Origin: Nocardioides litoris
Lineage (GTDB): Bacteria > Actinomycetota > Actinomycetes > Propionibacteriales > Nocardioidaceae
DNA length: 64,000 nt
Direction: 5' to 3'
Assembly: GCF_006346315.1 (NCBI RefSeq)
Contig: NZ_VDMR01000003.1
Coordinates: forward strand, 248,001 to 312,000
A model generated the notes under the pieces. The model saw only the letters and a list, made by a program, of their open reading frames with translations. It had not been told where the DNA came from and ran no database searches. Below are positions 29,685-38,011 of this stretch, piece by piece (within the stretch, counting starts at the first letter, position 1; every line of letters begins with the position of its first letter). The translations under genes and the position numbers were made by a program.

Positions 29685-32113
29685 GCGCGCCCGTCGCCCC
29701 CGCCGCGCCCGGCTCCGCCGACATCGTGCTCCCCTCCGACCGGCAGGACGGGCCCGGCCTCGGCGCCCACCTGCGGTTCTCGCTGCTGGCCGCCTTCACG
29801 GCGTGGGCCGCGCTGCTGTCTTGGCGCGGCTTCACCGAGGTGCCGAGCCGGGTCTCGGTGCACCTCGCGCTGGTGGCGCTGGTCGTCGCCGGCGTGGGCG
29901 CCCTCGGCCGGTGGCGGCGGTTGCCGGCGTACGCCGTCCTCGTGCTGCAGCTCGTCGTCGGCGGCGTCGCCACCTGCCTGGCCGCCGCCGGACGGCCGCT
30001 GCCCGACGCCGAGCTCGGGGCCGCCCTGGGCGCGGCCAACGACGCCGCCAGCACCTTCGCCGCCCCGGTCCCCTTCGACGCCGACACCTCGGTCCAGCCG
30101 CTGCTCGTCCTGGGCGGGTTCGTCGCGATCCTCGCCGTCGACCTGTGCGCGGGGGGCCTGCGACGCGTCCCGCTGGCCGGGCTGCCCCTGCTCACCGTCT
30201 ACAGCGTGCCGATCAGCCTGCTCGACCGCGGCCTGTCGTGGTTCGTCTTCGCCGCCACGGCCGCGGGCTTCCTGGTGCTGCTGTTCCTGCAGGAGGAGGA
30301 GCACCTCTCGCGCTGGGGGCGCTCGCTCGACGGCAGCACCGCCCCGGTGCGCCGGCTCAGCGACGCGGTGCGGGCCAACGCGATCGCGGTCGGCTCGATC
30401 GCGACGGCGGCGGCGATCGCGGTGCCGCTGGTCGTGCCGACCTTCAGCTTCTCGGTCTTCGACGTCGGCGCCGGCGACGGGGGTGACGGCGACATCGAGG
30501 TCACCAACCCGATGGTCGACCTGCGCCAGGACCTCGTGCGCGGCGACAACATCGAGCTGGTGCGGGTGCGCACCGACGACCCCGACCCGGACCACCTGCG
30601 CATCTCGGTGCTCAACCGCTACACCGACGAGCAGTGGTCGGCCGGCGACCGCAGCGTGCCCACAGGCAACCTCGCCGACGGCGTGGTGCCGCCCGTCTTC
30701 GGCGCCGACCCCTCGGTCGTGGAGTTCACCGACGCCCAGTACGACGTCGAGGTCTCCGACGACTTCTCCTCCCGCTGGCTGCCGACCCAGGCGCCGGTGC
30801 AGTCGGTCGACGCCGCCGGCGACTGGCGCTACGACGACCGCACGATGGACTTCCTGGCCAGCGACGACGACCTGTCGACCGCAGGGCTGGACTACCAGAT
30901 GGTCGCTGCGCTGCCGTCGTACCGCCAGGAGCGGCTGCTGCGGCTCGACACCTCGCCCGCCGTCGTCGACGACCCCGAGATGACCGAGCTGCCGGCCGAC
31001 CTGCCGGTCAGCATCGAGCAGCTGGCCCGCAGCGAGACCACCGCGGGCACCACCGACTTCGAGCGTGCCGTCCTGCTCAACCAGTTCTTCCGGTCCACCG
31101 GCGGCTTCCGCTACCAGCTGCCCGACGAGCCGAGCGACGCCAGCGGGTCCGACCAGCTCGTCGACTTCCTCGACCCGCAGACCGGCCGGATCGGCTACTG
31201 CGAGCAGTACTCCGCCGCGATGGCGGTGATGGCCCGCACGCTCGGCATCCCGGCGCGCGTGGCCGTCGGCTTCCTCGCGCCGTCGGAGCGCGACGGTGAC
31301 GAGTACGTCTACCGCGCCCACGACCTGCACGCCTGGACCGAGCTGTTCTTCCCCGGCGCCGGGTGGGTGCTCTTCGACCCCACGCCGCCCGACGGCGTGC
31401 GCTCCGACCCGCGGCCGGGCTACCAGGACGCCCGGGTGCGCGGCGAGGAGCCCAGTGCCGCGCCCTCGACCAGCGCGCCGACGGTCCCCGAGACGCAGGC
31501 GCCCCGCCCCGACCAGACCGCGCCGACGGCGGCGCCCGAGGACGGCGAGCAGGACGACCCGGCTGCCGCCGGCGGGTCGTCGTTCCCCTGGCTCACCGTC
31601 CTCCTCGTGCTGGTGGTCGTCGGCCTGGTCGTGCTGCTGGCCCTGGCGCCCCGCACGCTGCGTGCCCGCCAGCGCGAGCGCCGACTGGCCGGCGGACCCG
31701 AGTCGGCCTGGGACGAGCTGCGGGCCACGGCGGTCGACCTGCGGCTGTGGTGGCCCGAGGGCCGCTCCCCGCGCGAGACGCGCGACCTCGTCGCGGACTG
31801 GTTCGGGCAGCCCGGCGACACCGCCGACCGCCCTGCCCGCGGCCCCGAGCGCGACCCCGAGGCCACCGAGGCCCTGACCCGGCTCGCCGACCACCTGGAG
31901 CGGTCGCGCTACGCCCGGCACCACGAGGTCGAGGCCGGGCAGCTGCGCCACGACGTGCTCGCCTGCGCGCGCGCCCTCGCCGCGGGCTCGACCCCGCGGA
32001 CCCGCCGGCGCGCGGCCTGGCTCCCCCGCTCGGCCTTCCAGCGCCGCCGCGTCGTCGAGCCGTCCCCCGTGGAGGACGCCGAGCTCGTCGGCGCCCAGAG
32101 CGACACGCTCTGA
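29681..32113 (+). CDS. TgpA-type transglutaminase-like membrane protein, 810 aa
   Basis: N-terminal half: five to seven hydrophobic segments (about 28-250). Middle: extracellular region with a transglutaminase core; C507 (RIGYCEQYSAAMA), H550 (DLHAWTE) and D566 (VLFDPTPP) form the catalytic triad with family-typical spacing. A Pro/Thr-rich linker, another transmembrane helix (about 635-655) and a cytoplasmic DUF4129-like tail complete it. ATG 29681 overlaps the DUF58 stop. An extracytoplasmic crosslinking or cysteine-protease role in the wall is plausible; no substrate is known. Confidence 0.92.
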   Translation: MSAPVAPAAPGSADIVLPSDRQDGPGLGAHLRFSLLAAFTAWAALLSWRGFTEVPSRVSVHLALVALVVAGVGALGRWRRLPAYAVLVLQLVVGGVATCLAAAGRPLPDAELGAALGAANDAASTFAAPVPFDADTSVQPLLVLGGFVAILAVDLCAGGLRRVPLAGLPLLTVYSVPISLLDRGLSWFVFAATAAGFLVLLFLQEEEHLSRWGRSLDGSTAPVRRLSDAVRANAIAVGSIATAAAIAVPLVVPTFSFSVFDVGAGDGGDGDIEVTNPMVDLRQDLVRGDNIELVRVRTDDPDPDHLRISVLNRYTDEQWSAGDRSVPTGNLADGVVPPVFGADPSVVEFTDAQYDVEVSDDFSSRWLPTQAPVQSVDAAGDWRYDDRTMDFLASDDDLSTAGLDYQMVAALPSYRQERLLRLDTSPAVVDDPEMTELPADLPVSIEQLARSETTAGTTDFERAVLLNQFFRSTGGFRYQLPDEPSDASGSDQLVDFLDPQTGRIGYCEQYSAAMAVMARTLGIPARVAVGFLAPSERDGDEYVYRAHDLHAWTELFFPGAGWVLFDPTPPDGVRSDPRPGYQDARVRGEEPSAAPSTSAPTVPETQAPRPDQTAPTAAPEDGEQDDPAAAGGSSFPWLTVLLVLVVVGLVVLLALAPRTLRARQRERRLAGGPESAWDELRATAVDLRLWWPEGRSPRETRDLVADWFGQPGDTADRPARGPERDPEATEALTRLADHLERSRYARHHEVEAGQLRHDVLACARALAAGSTPRTRRRAAWLPRSAFQRRRVVEPSPVEDAELVGAQSDTL

Positions 32114-32375
32114 GCCCGGCGCGGGGTCGGCACGTCACCCCCGCACTGGTCGGCACGCCATCAGCCCGTCACCCCCGCGCCGGAGAGCCCGTCGGCCCGG
32201 CGCTGGTCGGGCCGACGCGAGCTCGCCCGGGTGCGTGCGGGCCCGTCCTCGCGGCCCCGGCGGACCGGCCACGCCGACCCGTCGCGGAGCCACGACGGGT
32301 GGACGCACGACGACGCCCGGCCGTCCGAGGGACGACCGGGCGTGGGGCTGTGCGGAGGAAGGAGCCGGGTGGGGC
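32114..32375. terminator. convergent gap with two hairpins
   Basis: Between the convergent transglutaminase and DUF3040 genes. GTCGGCCCG (32191-32199) pairs with 32208-32216, and ACGCCCGG (32313-32320) pairs with 32336-32343, with an inner GTCC/GGAC. They are placed to end the two transcripts, one each, although neither has a U-run; such U-poor hairpins are common in actinobacteria. Confidence 0.55.
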
Positions 32376-32816
32376 TCAGAAGCCGCCGGACTCGCGGCGG
32401 CGGCGCCAGCGCTCCTCGAGCCGCTCCATCAGGGGAGCGCGGGAGGAGCCGCGACCACGGCCACGCGGGCGACGGCCACGACGACCGCCGTCGATCGAGG
32501 TCAGTCCGGACGGGTGCGCGGTGGCGGCCAGGGGGTCGGCCCCCGCGGCCTGGCGGGTGCGCATCGTGCTCAGGCCGAGCGTCGCCGCGCCGAGCATGAG
32601 CACGAAGCCGGCGATGCCGACGTACCACGTGGTGAGGACCCCGACGAACAGCAGCGCGACACCGACCGCGAAGACGACGCCGGCGAGGATGGCCTTGCGA
32701 CGGGCCGAGGCCCGCGCGGTCGTGCCCCGCAGCGTGGAGGCGAACTTGGGATCCTCTTCGACGAGGGCGCGCTCCATCTGCTCGAGCAGTCGCAGCTCCT
32801 CTTCGGAGAGTGGCAC
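32376..32816 (-). CDS. DUF3040 domain membrane protein, 146 aa
   Basis: N-terminal PLSEEELRLLEQMERALVEEDPKFASTLRG is the DUF3040 hallmark, followed by two transmembrane helices (about 43-63 and 67-87) and a very basic Gly/Arg-rich C-terminal tail that could bind nucleic acid or lipid headgroups. GTG 32816 starts exactly at the family's MPLSEEE. It is found throughout actinobacteria, often near the dcw cluster and dinB. Function is not known. Confidence 0.9.
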   Translation of the reverse strand: MPLSEEELRLLEQMERALVEEDPKFASTLRGTTARASARRKAILAGVVFAVGVALLFVGVLTTWYVGIAGFVLMLGAATLGLSTMRTRQAAGADPLAATAHPSGLTSIDGGRRGRRPRGRGRGSSRAPLMERLEERWRRRRESGGF

Positions 32817-32922
32817 CGGTCCTCCAGGGGTCGACGCTGTCGCGTTGGCGGGCAGTGGAGCAAGTCTAGGCAGGCGTTCGACGGGACGGTAGCCGCGTTC
32901 ACAAAATCCTTCGGGTGAGGGG

Positions 32923-34155
32923 TCAGGCCCCGCGCCGCCCGACGCCCGGACCGAGCAGCGACGCGGGCCGCACGGCCGCCGCCCCGAACCGACCGACGGC
33001 CTGGTCGACGGCCCGGTCGGCCTCGGACCAGCCGTGGTCGCGCTCGCCCAGGACGCCCTGGCGCTGGACCCGCTCGCGGTCGACGAGGCCCTCGATCCGG
33101 ACACCGACCAGGCGCACCCGGCGCGGCCGGGCCTGGAGGACGTCGTACAACGCCGCGGCGGCGGCGTAGACCTCCTGGGTCACGTCGGTCGCCTCCGCGA
33201 GGGTCCGGCTGCGGTTGACCGTGGTGAAGTCGGTGAAGCGCACCGTGAGCGCGACGGTGCGCCCGACGACGCCCTTGGCCCGCAGCCGCGCGCAGACCTT
33301 GGCGGTGAGCCGGAGCAGCTCGCGCAGGACCTCCTCGCGGTCGGCGGTGTCGCGGCCGAAGGTCTCCTGGGCTCCCATCGATCGGTCGGGCTCGCCCTCA
33401 CCGGCTCCGAACACGCCCGCCCCGCCCGGCGTCACCTCGCGCCGGTCGGTGCCCCAGGCGAGGTGGTGCAGGTGCAGCCCGAGGTGGCGCCCCAGCAGCC
33501 GCTGCAGGTCGGGCACCGACTGCCGGGCGACGTCGCCGACGGTCACCAGGCCGAGGCGGTGCAGCCGGGCCCGGGTCTTCTCGCCGACGCCGTACAGGAC
33601 GCCGACGTCGAGCGGGTGCACCTCGGCGGGCAGGTCCTCCGGCGCGAGGACGGTGACGCCGTCGGGCTTCGCACGGCGGCTGGCCAGCTTGGCGACCGAC
33701 ACCGACGCCGCGATGCCGACCGAGCACGTGATGCGCTGCTCGTCGTGGACGGCGGCGCGCAGCGTCTCGGCCACCTCGACCGGGCTCCCCCACCCCGGGC
33801 CCGCCTCGCGGAGGTCGAGGAACGCCTCGTCGAGGGAGACGGCTTCGACCCGCGGGGTCACCTGCCGGAACAGGGCCATCACCGAGCGCGAGACGGCACT
33901 GAACAGGGGGTAGTCGGGCGCGAGGGAGACCGCCTGCGGGCACAGTCGGCGAGCCTGGGGACCGCTCATGGCCGAGCGGACCCCGAAGGCGCGGGCGGGG
34001 TAGTTGGCGGCGAGCACCACGCCGCGGTGGCCACCCCCGACGATCACCGGCCGGTCCTGCAGGTCGGGGCGGTCGCGGAGCAGCACGGAGGCGTAGAACG
34101 CGTCCATGTCGACGTGCAGCACCGGGGTGCGGCAGCCTGCCGCGTCGGTGGTCAC
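32923..34155 (-). CDS. dinB: DNA polymerase IV (Y family)
   Basis: Translesion DNA polymerase. Catalytic residues are D16 and D18 of HVDMDAF and D109/E110 of SLDEAF, all intact. The fingers and palm region YPLFSAVSRSV, the helix-hairpin-helix thumb (GVGEKTRARLHRLGL), and a little-finger domain ending at about 375 follow. There is no obvious QLxLF beta-clamp motif in the last 20 residues; VRPASLLGPG is a loose stand-in. It is the second gene of a methyltransferase-dinB operon (33-base gap) with an SOS box upstream. Confidence 0.95.
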   Translation of the reverse strand: MTTDAAGCRTPVLHVDMDAFYASVLLRDRPDLQDRPVIVGGGHRGVVLAANYPARAFGVRSAMSGPQARRLCPQAVSLAPDYPLFSAVSRSVMALFRQVTPRVEAVSLDEAFLDLREAGPGWGSPVEVAETLRAAVHDEQRITCSVGIAASVSVAKLASRRAKPDGVTVLAPEDLPAEVHPLDVGVLYGVGEKTRARLHRLGLVTVGDVARQSVPDLQRLLGRHLGLHLHHLAWGTDRREVTPGGAGVFGAGEGEPDRSMGAQETFGRDTADREEVLRELLRLTAKVCARLRAKGVVGRTVALTVRFTDFTTVNRSRTLAEATDVTQEVYAAAAALYDVLQARPRRVRLVGVRIEGLVDRERVQRQGVLGERDHGWSEADRAVDQAVGRFGAAAVRPASLLGPGVGRRGA

Positions 34156-34188
34156 CGCCCGACCGCCGGGTCTGGAGCCGGGCGCGGG

Positions 34189-34911
34189 TCAGGTGGCGAG
34201 CAGGTGCAGCTGGGTGGCCAGCGGGAGGTACTCCGGGCGGGCGGCCACGGCGCGCTCGAGATCGACCAGGGCCGCGGTCGCACCGGGCTCGAGGTCGAGC
34301 AGCGAGCCCGGGACGAGGTCGGCGAAGACGCGCACGCCGTGGGTGGAGACCAGCGTGAAGCCGGCGCCGGCCAGGAGGACGGCCGCCTCGTCGGCGGCGA
34401 AGCGCCGACCCGTGCGGCCACCGCGCCCGGGTTGGTCGGTGCCGTCGAGCAGGGCCGCGGCCTGGGCGAAGTGGCCGGCCATCGCGCGGGCGACGACGGC
34501 GGCATGGCGCTGGGCCAGCAGGAGGGACAGGTGGCCCCCGGGGCGGAGGACGGTGCGCAGGGACGCGAGCGCCGCGGCGGGGTCGGGGACGACCTCGAGC
34601 ACGCCGTGGCAGAGCACCACGTCGGCGCTGTGCTCGCCCACGAGGGTCGGCAGGTCGGACAGGTCGCCCTGGCGGCCGCTGACGTCGACGCCGGCCTCGC
34701 GGGCGCGCCGGTCGAGCGAGGCGAGCGCGTCGGGACTGGGGTCGACGACGGTGACCCGGTGGCCCAGGGCCGCGGCGCGAACGGCGGAACCGCCCGTGCC
34801 GCCACCGATGTCGACCACGTCGAGCGGGGCCCGGTCGGCCGCGAGCACGGGGTCGAGGTCGTCCCACACGACCGCGGTGCGCGGGGCGGCTCGACGTTCG
34901 CTCGCGGACAT
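34189..34911 (-). CDS. class I SAM-dependent methyltransferase, 240 aa
   Basis: The SAM-binding motif I VVDIGGGTGG spans about 32-41, with an acidic residue at the end of strand 2 (VTVVDPS), then HSADVVLCHGVLEVVPDPAAAL and LRPGGHLSLLL, typical of the SmtA/CmoA-like group. No substrate can be named. The ATG at 34911 lies seven bases after TAGGGT (34924-34919), so a leaderless transcript is likely; a second, SOS-controlled promoter is further upstream. It leads the operon with dinB. Confidence 0.9.
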   Translation of the reverse strand: MSASERRAAPRTAVVWDDLDPVLAADRAPLDVVDIGGGTGGSAVRAAALGHRVTVVDPSPDALASLDRRAREAGVDVSGRQGDLSDLPTLVGEHSADVVLCHGVLEVVPDPAAALASLRTVLRPGGHLSLLLAQRHAAVVARAMAGHFAQAAALLDGTDQPGRGGRTGRRFAADEAAVLLAGAGFTLVSTHGVRVFADLVPGSLLDLEPGATAALVDLERAVAARPEYLPLATQLHLLAT

Positions 34912-34998
34912 GCGTCCGACCCTAGTAGGACGGGCGGGCGGGGGTGCGGGTCGGGCACGGCGGCCTCCGGCTCGAGTGGGTCCCGACGAGGACTGCGA

Positions 34999-35030
34999 CC
35001 GAACAGGTGTTCGATCGCGGTCCCAGCGTA
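34999..35030 (-). promoter_or_regulatory. LexA/SOS box and -10 upstream of methyltransferase-dinB
   Basis: CCGAACAGGTGTTCGA at 34999-35014 matches the actinobacterial SOS box TCGAAC-N4-GTTCGA with one mismatch. On the minus strand a -10 TACGCT (35030-35025) ends ten bases before the box, so LexA would sit over the start of transcription. The arrangement is the same as at the DUF6504 operon. Confidence 0.82.
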
Positions 35031-35064
35031 GGTCACCGCCTCGGCCCACGCCAGGCGGCGGACC

Positions 35065-35868
35065 TCACCAGATGCTCTGGACCCACTCGGGGTGGTCGAC
35101 GAACGGGTTGCGGTTGCCCTGCAGGTCCTGGACGGCGTCGTTGCGCGCCCGCTCGGCCGCCGTGACGGGGTCCTCCGCGTGCCAGCGCAGGAGGGCCGAG
35201 AGTCGGCCGTGGCGCGGGCCGGTGCCGCCGGCGACGTCGTCGACCTCGAGGTCGGGGAAGCCGTCGCCACCGTCCCAGCGGACGTCCATGTAGAGGACCA
35301 TCCGGGCCACGTCGCCCTTGTCGGCATCGCGGGGCTCCCAGGAGTTGCTGTCGGCGTAGTTGCCGGGCGCCTCGGCGTTCTGGGCGCCACCCTCGTCGAA
35401 GTCGAGGTTGCCGCGGGCACTGTTGACGGTGACGTCGGTGGGCCGCAAGTGGTGGAGGTCGGTGCCGGGCCCGGGGGTCGTGCCGAAGCTGCCGTGGGAC
35501 TGCGCCCAGACGTGCTCGCGGTTCCACTGGTCGACGCCGCCGCCGTTGTTGCTCGCGGGCATGGTGGTGCCCTGGTAGAGCAGCACGACCCGCGACGGGT
35601 CGCTCGGCGACCGGTCGGTCACCTTGAGGGCGGACCAGACCTGGTCGTAGCTCAGCCGCGTCGTGCCCGTGGCGATGATGTGGTGCACCTCGCGCGCCAG
35701 GGCCGCGCCGCCGAGGCCGGTCGCGGAGTCCCAGTACCCGGCGGCCTCGACGGCCGCCTGCGGCGAGGGGGCCGCCACGGCGGGCGCGTGCGGGCCGACC
35801 AGCAGGGCCGGGAGGAGCAGGAGGGCGCCGAGCGCGGCGCGGGCACGACCGGAGGGACGGAGTCTCAT
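35065..35868 (-). CDS. secreted endonuclease I-type nuclease, 267 aa
   Basis: Non-specific extracellular endonuclease of the EndA/NucM type. A signal peptide covers about residues 1-33 (basic start, hydrophobic ALGALLLLPALLVG, cleavage near AVA-AP). The beta-beta-alpha-metal core is present: WNREHVWAQSHG, then LHHLRPTDVTVNSARGNLDFD with catalytic His and metal-binding Asn, and ARMVLYMDVRW. ATG 35868 is used because it gives a clean signal peptide; the longer frame to 35904 does not. It lies between the two SOS-boxed operons without its own SOS box. Confidence 0.9.
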   Translation of the reverse strand: MRLRPSGRARAALGALLLLPALLVGPHAPAVAAPSPQAAVEAAGYWDSATGLGGAALAREVHHIIATGTTRLSYDQVWSALKVTDRSPSDPSRVVLLYQGTTMPASNNGGGVDQWNREHVWAQSHGSFGTTPGPGTDLHHLRPTDVTVNSARGNLDFDEGGAQNAEAPGNYADSNSWEPRDADKGDVARMVLYMDVRWDGGDGFPDLEVDDVAGGTGPRHGRLSALLRWHAEDPVTAAERARNDAVQDLQGNRNPFVDHPEWVQSIW

Positions 35869-35941
35869 GGCTCGACCCTGGCGGGCCGCCCGCCCGCCGA
35901 CCACCAGGGAACCCCTTGCGTCGGCGACCGGCCGGTGAACA

Positions 35942-36364
35942 TCACGAGACGCGGACGAGGTGCTCTCGCGGCGAGACGTGCGGGACGAGGCCCAGTGCCT
36001 GCTCGACGACGGCCAGGAAGCGGTCGGCGTCGCGGACGAGGTCGTCGGCCTCGCGCTCGGTGACCGAGCGGGTCGATCCGGCCTCGGCCGCGGCGCGCTT
36101 GCCCGCGCCGGCCGCGAAGAACGTGGCCCACTCCCCCATCTCGGGCGCCACCTCGGCGAGCAGGACCCAGGCGTTCTTCTGCGGCCGGCGCCGGGTCGTG
36201 GGGGCCGGCCGCGCCCGAGCGGCGAGCAGGGCAGCCGCGCTGCGCAGGGCCGAGACGTGGGCGCAGGCGTAGCGGGTGGGGACGTCGGTGGAGGCGGTGG
36301 CCTCGGCCAGCGACTCCGCGGCGCGGGCGAGGTAGGAGTGGGTGGTGGCGGGCAGCATCGTCAC
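35942..36364 (-). CDS. SAV_6107-type HEPN domain protein, 140 aa
   Basis: All-helical protein. The second helix carries RYACAH, which has the R-x4-H spacing found in catalytic HEPN ribonucleases, within the run TDVPTRYACAHVSALRSAAALLAAR. HEPN domains are common in toxins and RNA-targeting enzymes, but this family is normally linked with actinobacterial dinB/DUF6504 loci and its activity is not known. GTG 36364 overlaps the DUF6504 stop by four bases; ATG 36358 is two codons later. It would be induced with DUF6504 from the SOS-boxed promoter. Confidence 0.82.
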   Translation of the reverse strand: MTMLPATTHSYLARAAESLAEATASTDVPTRYACAHVSALRSAAALLAARARPAPTTRRRPQKNAWVLLAEVAPEMGEWATFFAAGAGKRAAAEAGSTRSVTEREADDLVRDADRFLAVVEQALGLVPHVSPREHLVRVS

Positions 36365-36681
36365 GGCCGGGCCTCCTCGAGCGGGCGGGGTCGGTCGACG
36401 GCCCCGACGAGCCGCCAGGACCCGTCGGCCCTGTCGAGGGCGAGGTCGAAGTCGCCGTCGCGCTCGAGCCCGCCACGGCCGGCGCGGACGCGCCACCGCT
36501 CGCGCTCGATCGACTCGCGCGAGTGGTCGAGGACGCAGCGGACCTTCCACAACCGGCCGCGCCACAGGAACTGCTCGGGGCCGGCGTCGGTGGGCGGACC
36601 GTCGCCCTGCCGTCCCGCCGGGTCGGACACCTCCGCCGGGCTCGCCCGTCGGACCTCCACCGGGTCGTCGTAGTGCCGCAC
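36361..36681 (-). CDS. DUF6504 family protein, 106 aa
   Basis: Short basic protein. The conserved core is PEQFLWRGRLWKVRCVLDHSRES, followed by a Trp/Arg-rich segment (ERERWRVRAGRG) and a beta-rich end, consistent with a small nucleic-acid-binding fold. Family members lie next to dinB or the ImuA'/ImuB/DnaE2 cassette in many actinobacteria. The GTG at 36681 follows a GGAGG ribosome site, and a perfect SOS box is 60 bases upstream. Biochemical role unknown. Confidence 0.85.
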   Translation of the reverse strand: MRHYDDPVEVRRASPAEVSDPAGRQGDGPPTDAGPEQFLWRGRLWKVRCVLDHSRESIERERWRVRAGRGGLERDGDFDLALDRADGSWRLVGAVDRPRPLEEARP

Positions 36682-36740
36682 CTGGACCTCCTGCCACCGC
36701 TCGGTCCGGTGGGGCCCGCGTCACCGGGCCCCCACCGTGA

Positions 36741-36771
36741 TCGAACACGTGTTCGACCGAGCAGAACGGTA
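36741..36771 (-). promoter_or_regulatory. perfect LexA/SOS box and -10 upstream of DUF6504-HEPN
   Basis: TCGAACACGTGTTCGA at 36741-36756 is a perfect 16-base palindrome and an exact match to the TCGAAC-N4-GTTCGA box. On the minus strand TACCGT (36771-36766) is a -10 that ends nine bases before it. LexA binding would block the start of transcription of the DUF6504-HEPN operon. Confidence 0.9.
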
Positions 36772-36792
36772 GCGCGGGCCTCCGACACTTCG

Positions 36793-37278
36793 TCAAGGTC
36801 GGGCCGCGCGACCCTCCTCCCGGCGCTCCTCCCGGTCGTCCGCGGACGCCGCCGGCGCGACGAGGCCCGCCATGCCGGGTCGCTGGAGGAGCACGAGCAG
36901 CACGACGACGAGGACGACCCACGCCACCGCCAGCGCCGAGAAGACCGGCAGCGGGCTCGCCACCAGCAGGCCCACCGCCGCCACGGCGGTGAGCCCGAAG
37001 GTCACCGTGAGGCCGTGCCGCGCCCAGTTGTGGCCGCCGCGCAGGAAGGCCAGGAGCACCGCCACGAGCGCGGTGACCGTGACGTCGAGGACGACCACGA
37101 CGGGGGTGAACGACGGCGGGGACAGCGTGCTGTCGGGGTCGGACCCGACCGAGCGGCGCACCATCTGGTCATCGAGCACGATGCCCAGCACGGTCGCGGC
37201 CGCCGCGAGCCCCAGGAGGACCCACGACAGCACCACCACGCGCGTCACCTCGGCCGGTCGCGCCGTGCGTCCCACCAC
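36793..37278 (-). CDS. four-helix membrane protein, unknown function, 161 aa
   Basis: Four hydrophobic segments (about 14-35, 57-78, 87-107, 112-132) with a short charged tail. No family recognised; the size and spacing resemble small actinobacterial DUF membrane proteins. GTG 37278, followed by an in-frame GTG at 37275, comes after GAGGAGGACGA. It is divergent from the deacylase gene with 67 bases between. Not obviously part of the neighbouring SOS operon, since the SOS box at 36741 faces away. Confidence 0.78.
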   Translation of the reverse strand: MVGRTARPAEVTRVVVLSWVLLGLAAAATVLGIVLDDQMVRRSVGSDPDSTLSPPSFTPVVVVLDVTVTALVAVLLAFLRGGHNWARHGLTVTFGLTAVAAVGLLVASPLPVFSALAVAWVVLVVVLLVLLQRPGMAGLVAPAASADDREERREEGRAARP

Positions 37279-37345
37279 TCGTCCTCCTCCTCGCCGGTCC
37301 GGCGGTCGGCCGGTGCTGTCCCCGCCGGACCCTAGGGTGCGGTGC

Positions 37346-37837
37346 ATGAGGAGCACCGGGCCCGAGCACGACGAGCACCCCTCGATCAGCCGCTTCCGCG
37401 CCGAGCACGAGCGACGCGGCGGTCGCGGGGAGGTCGTCATTCTGCCGGACGGGGTGCACACCGCGGCGCTGGCCGCCGCCGCGCTCGGCTGCGAGCCCGG
37501 GGCCATCGCCAACAGCCTGCTCTTCGACGCCGACGGCTCCCCCGTCCTGGTGCTCACCTCGGGTGCCCACCGGGTCGACACGACCAAGGTCGCCGCGACC
37601 ATCGGCGTCCCGCGCCTGCGGCGCGCCTCCCCCGACTTCGTCCGCACCCACACCGGCCAGGTCATCGGCGGCGTCTCGCCGCTGGGCCACCCCGAGCCCG
37701 TGCCGACCTACCTCGACCCGTGGCTCGAGCGCCACCCCGTCGTCTGGGCCGCCGCCGGCCACCCCGCGGCGGTCTTCTCGACGACCGCGAGCGAGCTGGT
37801 CGAGCTGACCGGTGCCACGGTGGTCGACGTGGAGTGA
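37346..37837 (+). CDS. YbaK/prolyl-tRNA editing-domain protein, 163 aa
   Basis: Free-standing aminoacyl-tRNA deacylase of the YbaK/ProX fold, which clears mischarged tRNAs. The core runs HTAALAAAALGCEPGAIANSLLFDADGSPVLVLTSGAHRVDTTKVA, with the conserved lysine in DTTKVAATIG, then TGQVIGGVSPLGHP, the GxxxPxG-like substrate loop. TAGGGT at 37333-37338 ends exactly seven bases before the ATG, so the mRNA is probably leaderless. Which amino acid it edits cannot be read by eye. Confidence 0.9.
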   Translation: MRSTGPEHDEHPSISRFRAEHERRGGRGEVVILPDGVHTAALAAAALGCEPGAIANSLLFDADGSPVLVLTSGAHRVDTTKVAATIGVPRLRRASPDFVRTHTGQVIGGVSPLGHPEPVPTYLDPWLERHPVVWAAAGHPAAVFSTTASELVELTGATVVDVE

Positions 37838-37850
37838 GGGCCCAGGGCGT

Positions 37851-37997
37851 GGCTCTCGATCCTCGGCCGATGCCGGCGGCGTCGAGGTGGTGCGATGGCA
37901 AGGCGCCGGAGCGCTGGCACCCGGGTCGTCTCCCGAGCGACGGCAACGCCGCCAGCGTGCCGCCTGGGCGTCGTCCGGCGCCATGGGATCGAGAGCC
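37851..37997. repeat. 147-bp element flanked by perfect 12-bp inverted repeats
   Basis: GGCTCTCGATCC at 37851-37862 is the exact reverse complement of 37986-37997. Inside, GGCGCCGGA (about 37903) pairs with TCCGGCGCC (about 37974-37982), and further pairs can form. No gene fits. It lies between convergent genes. A long structured terminator, a MITE-like palindromic element or a structured RNA are all possible. Confidence 0.72.
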
Positions 37998-38011
37998 TTG
38001 AGAACCTTGCC

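Noticed and set aside
35065..35868. Endonuclease as part of the SOS cassette
   Set aside because: It has a signal peptide and no SOS box of its own; the box at 34999 lies downstream of it on the transcribed strand.
37851..37997. Complete insertion sequence
   Set aside because: At 147 bp it is too short for a transposase and I see no flanking duplication.
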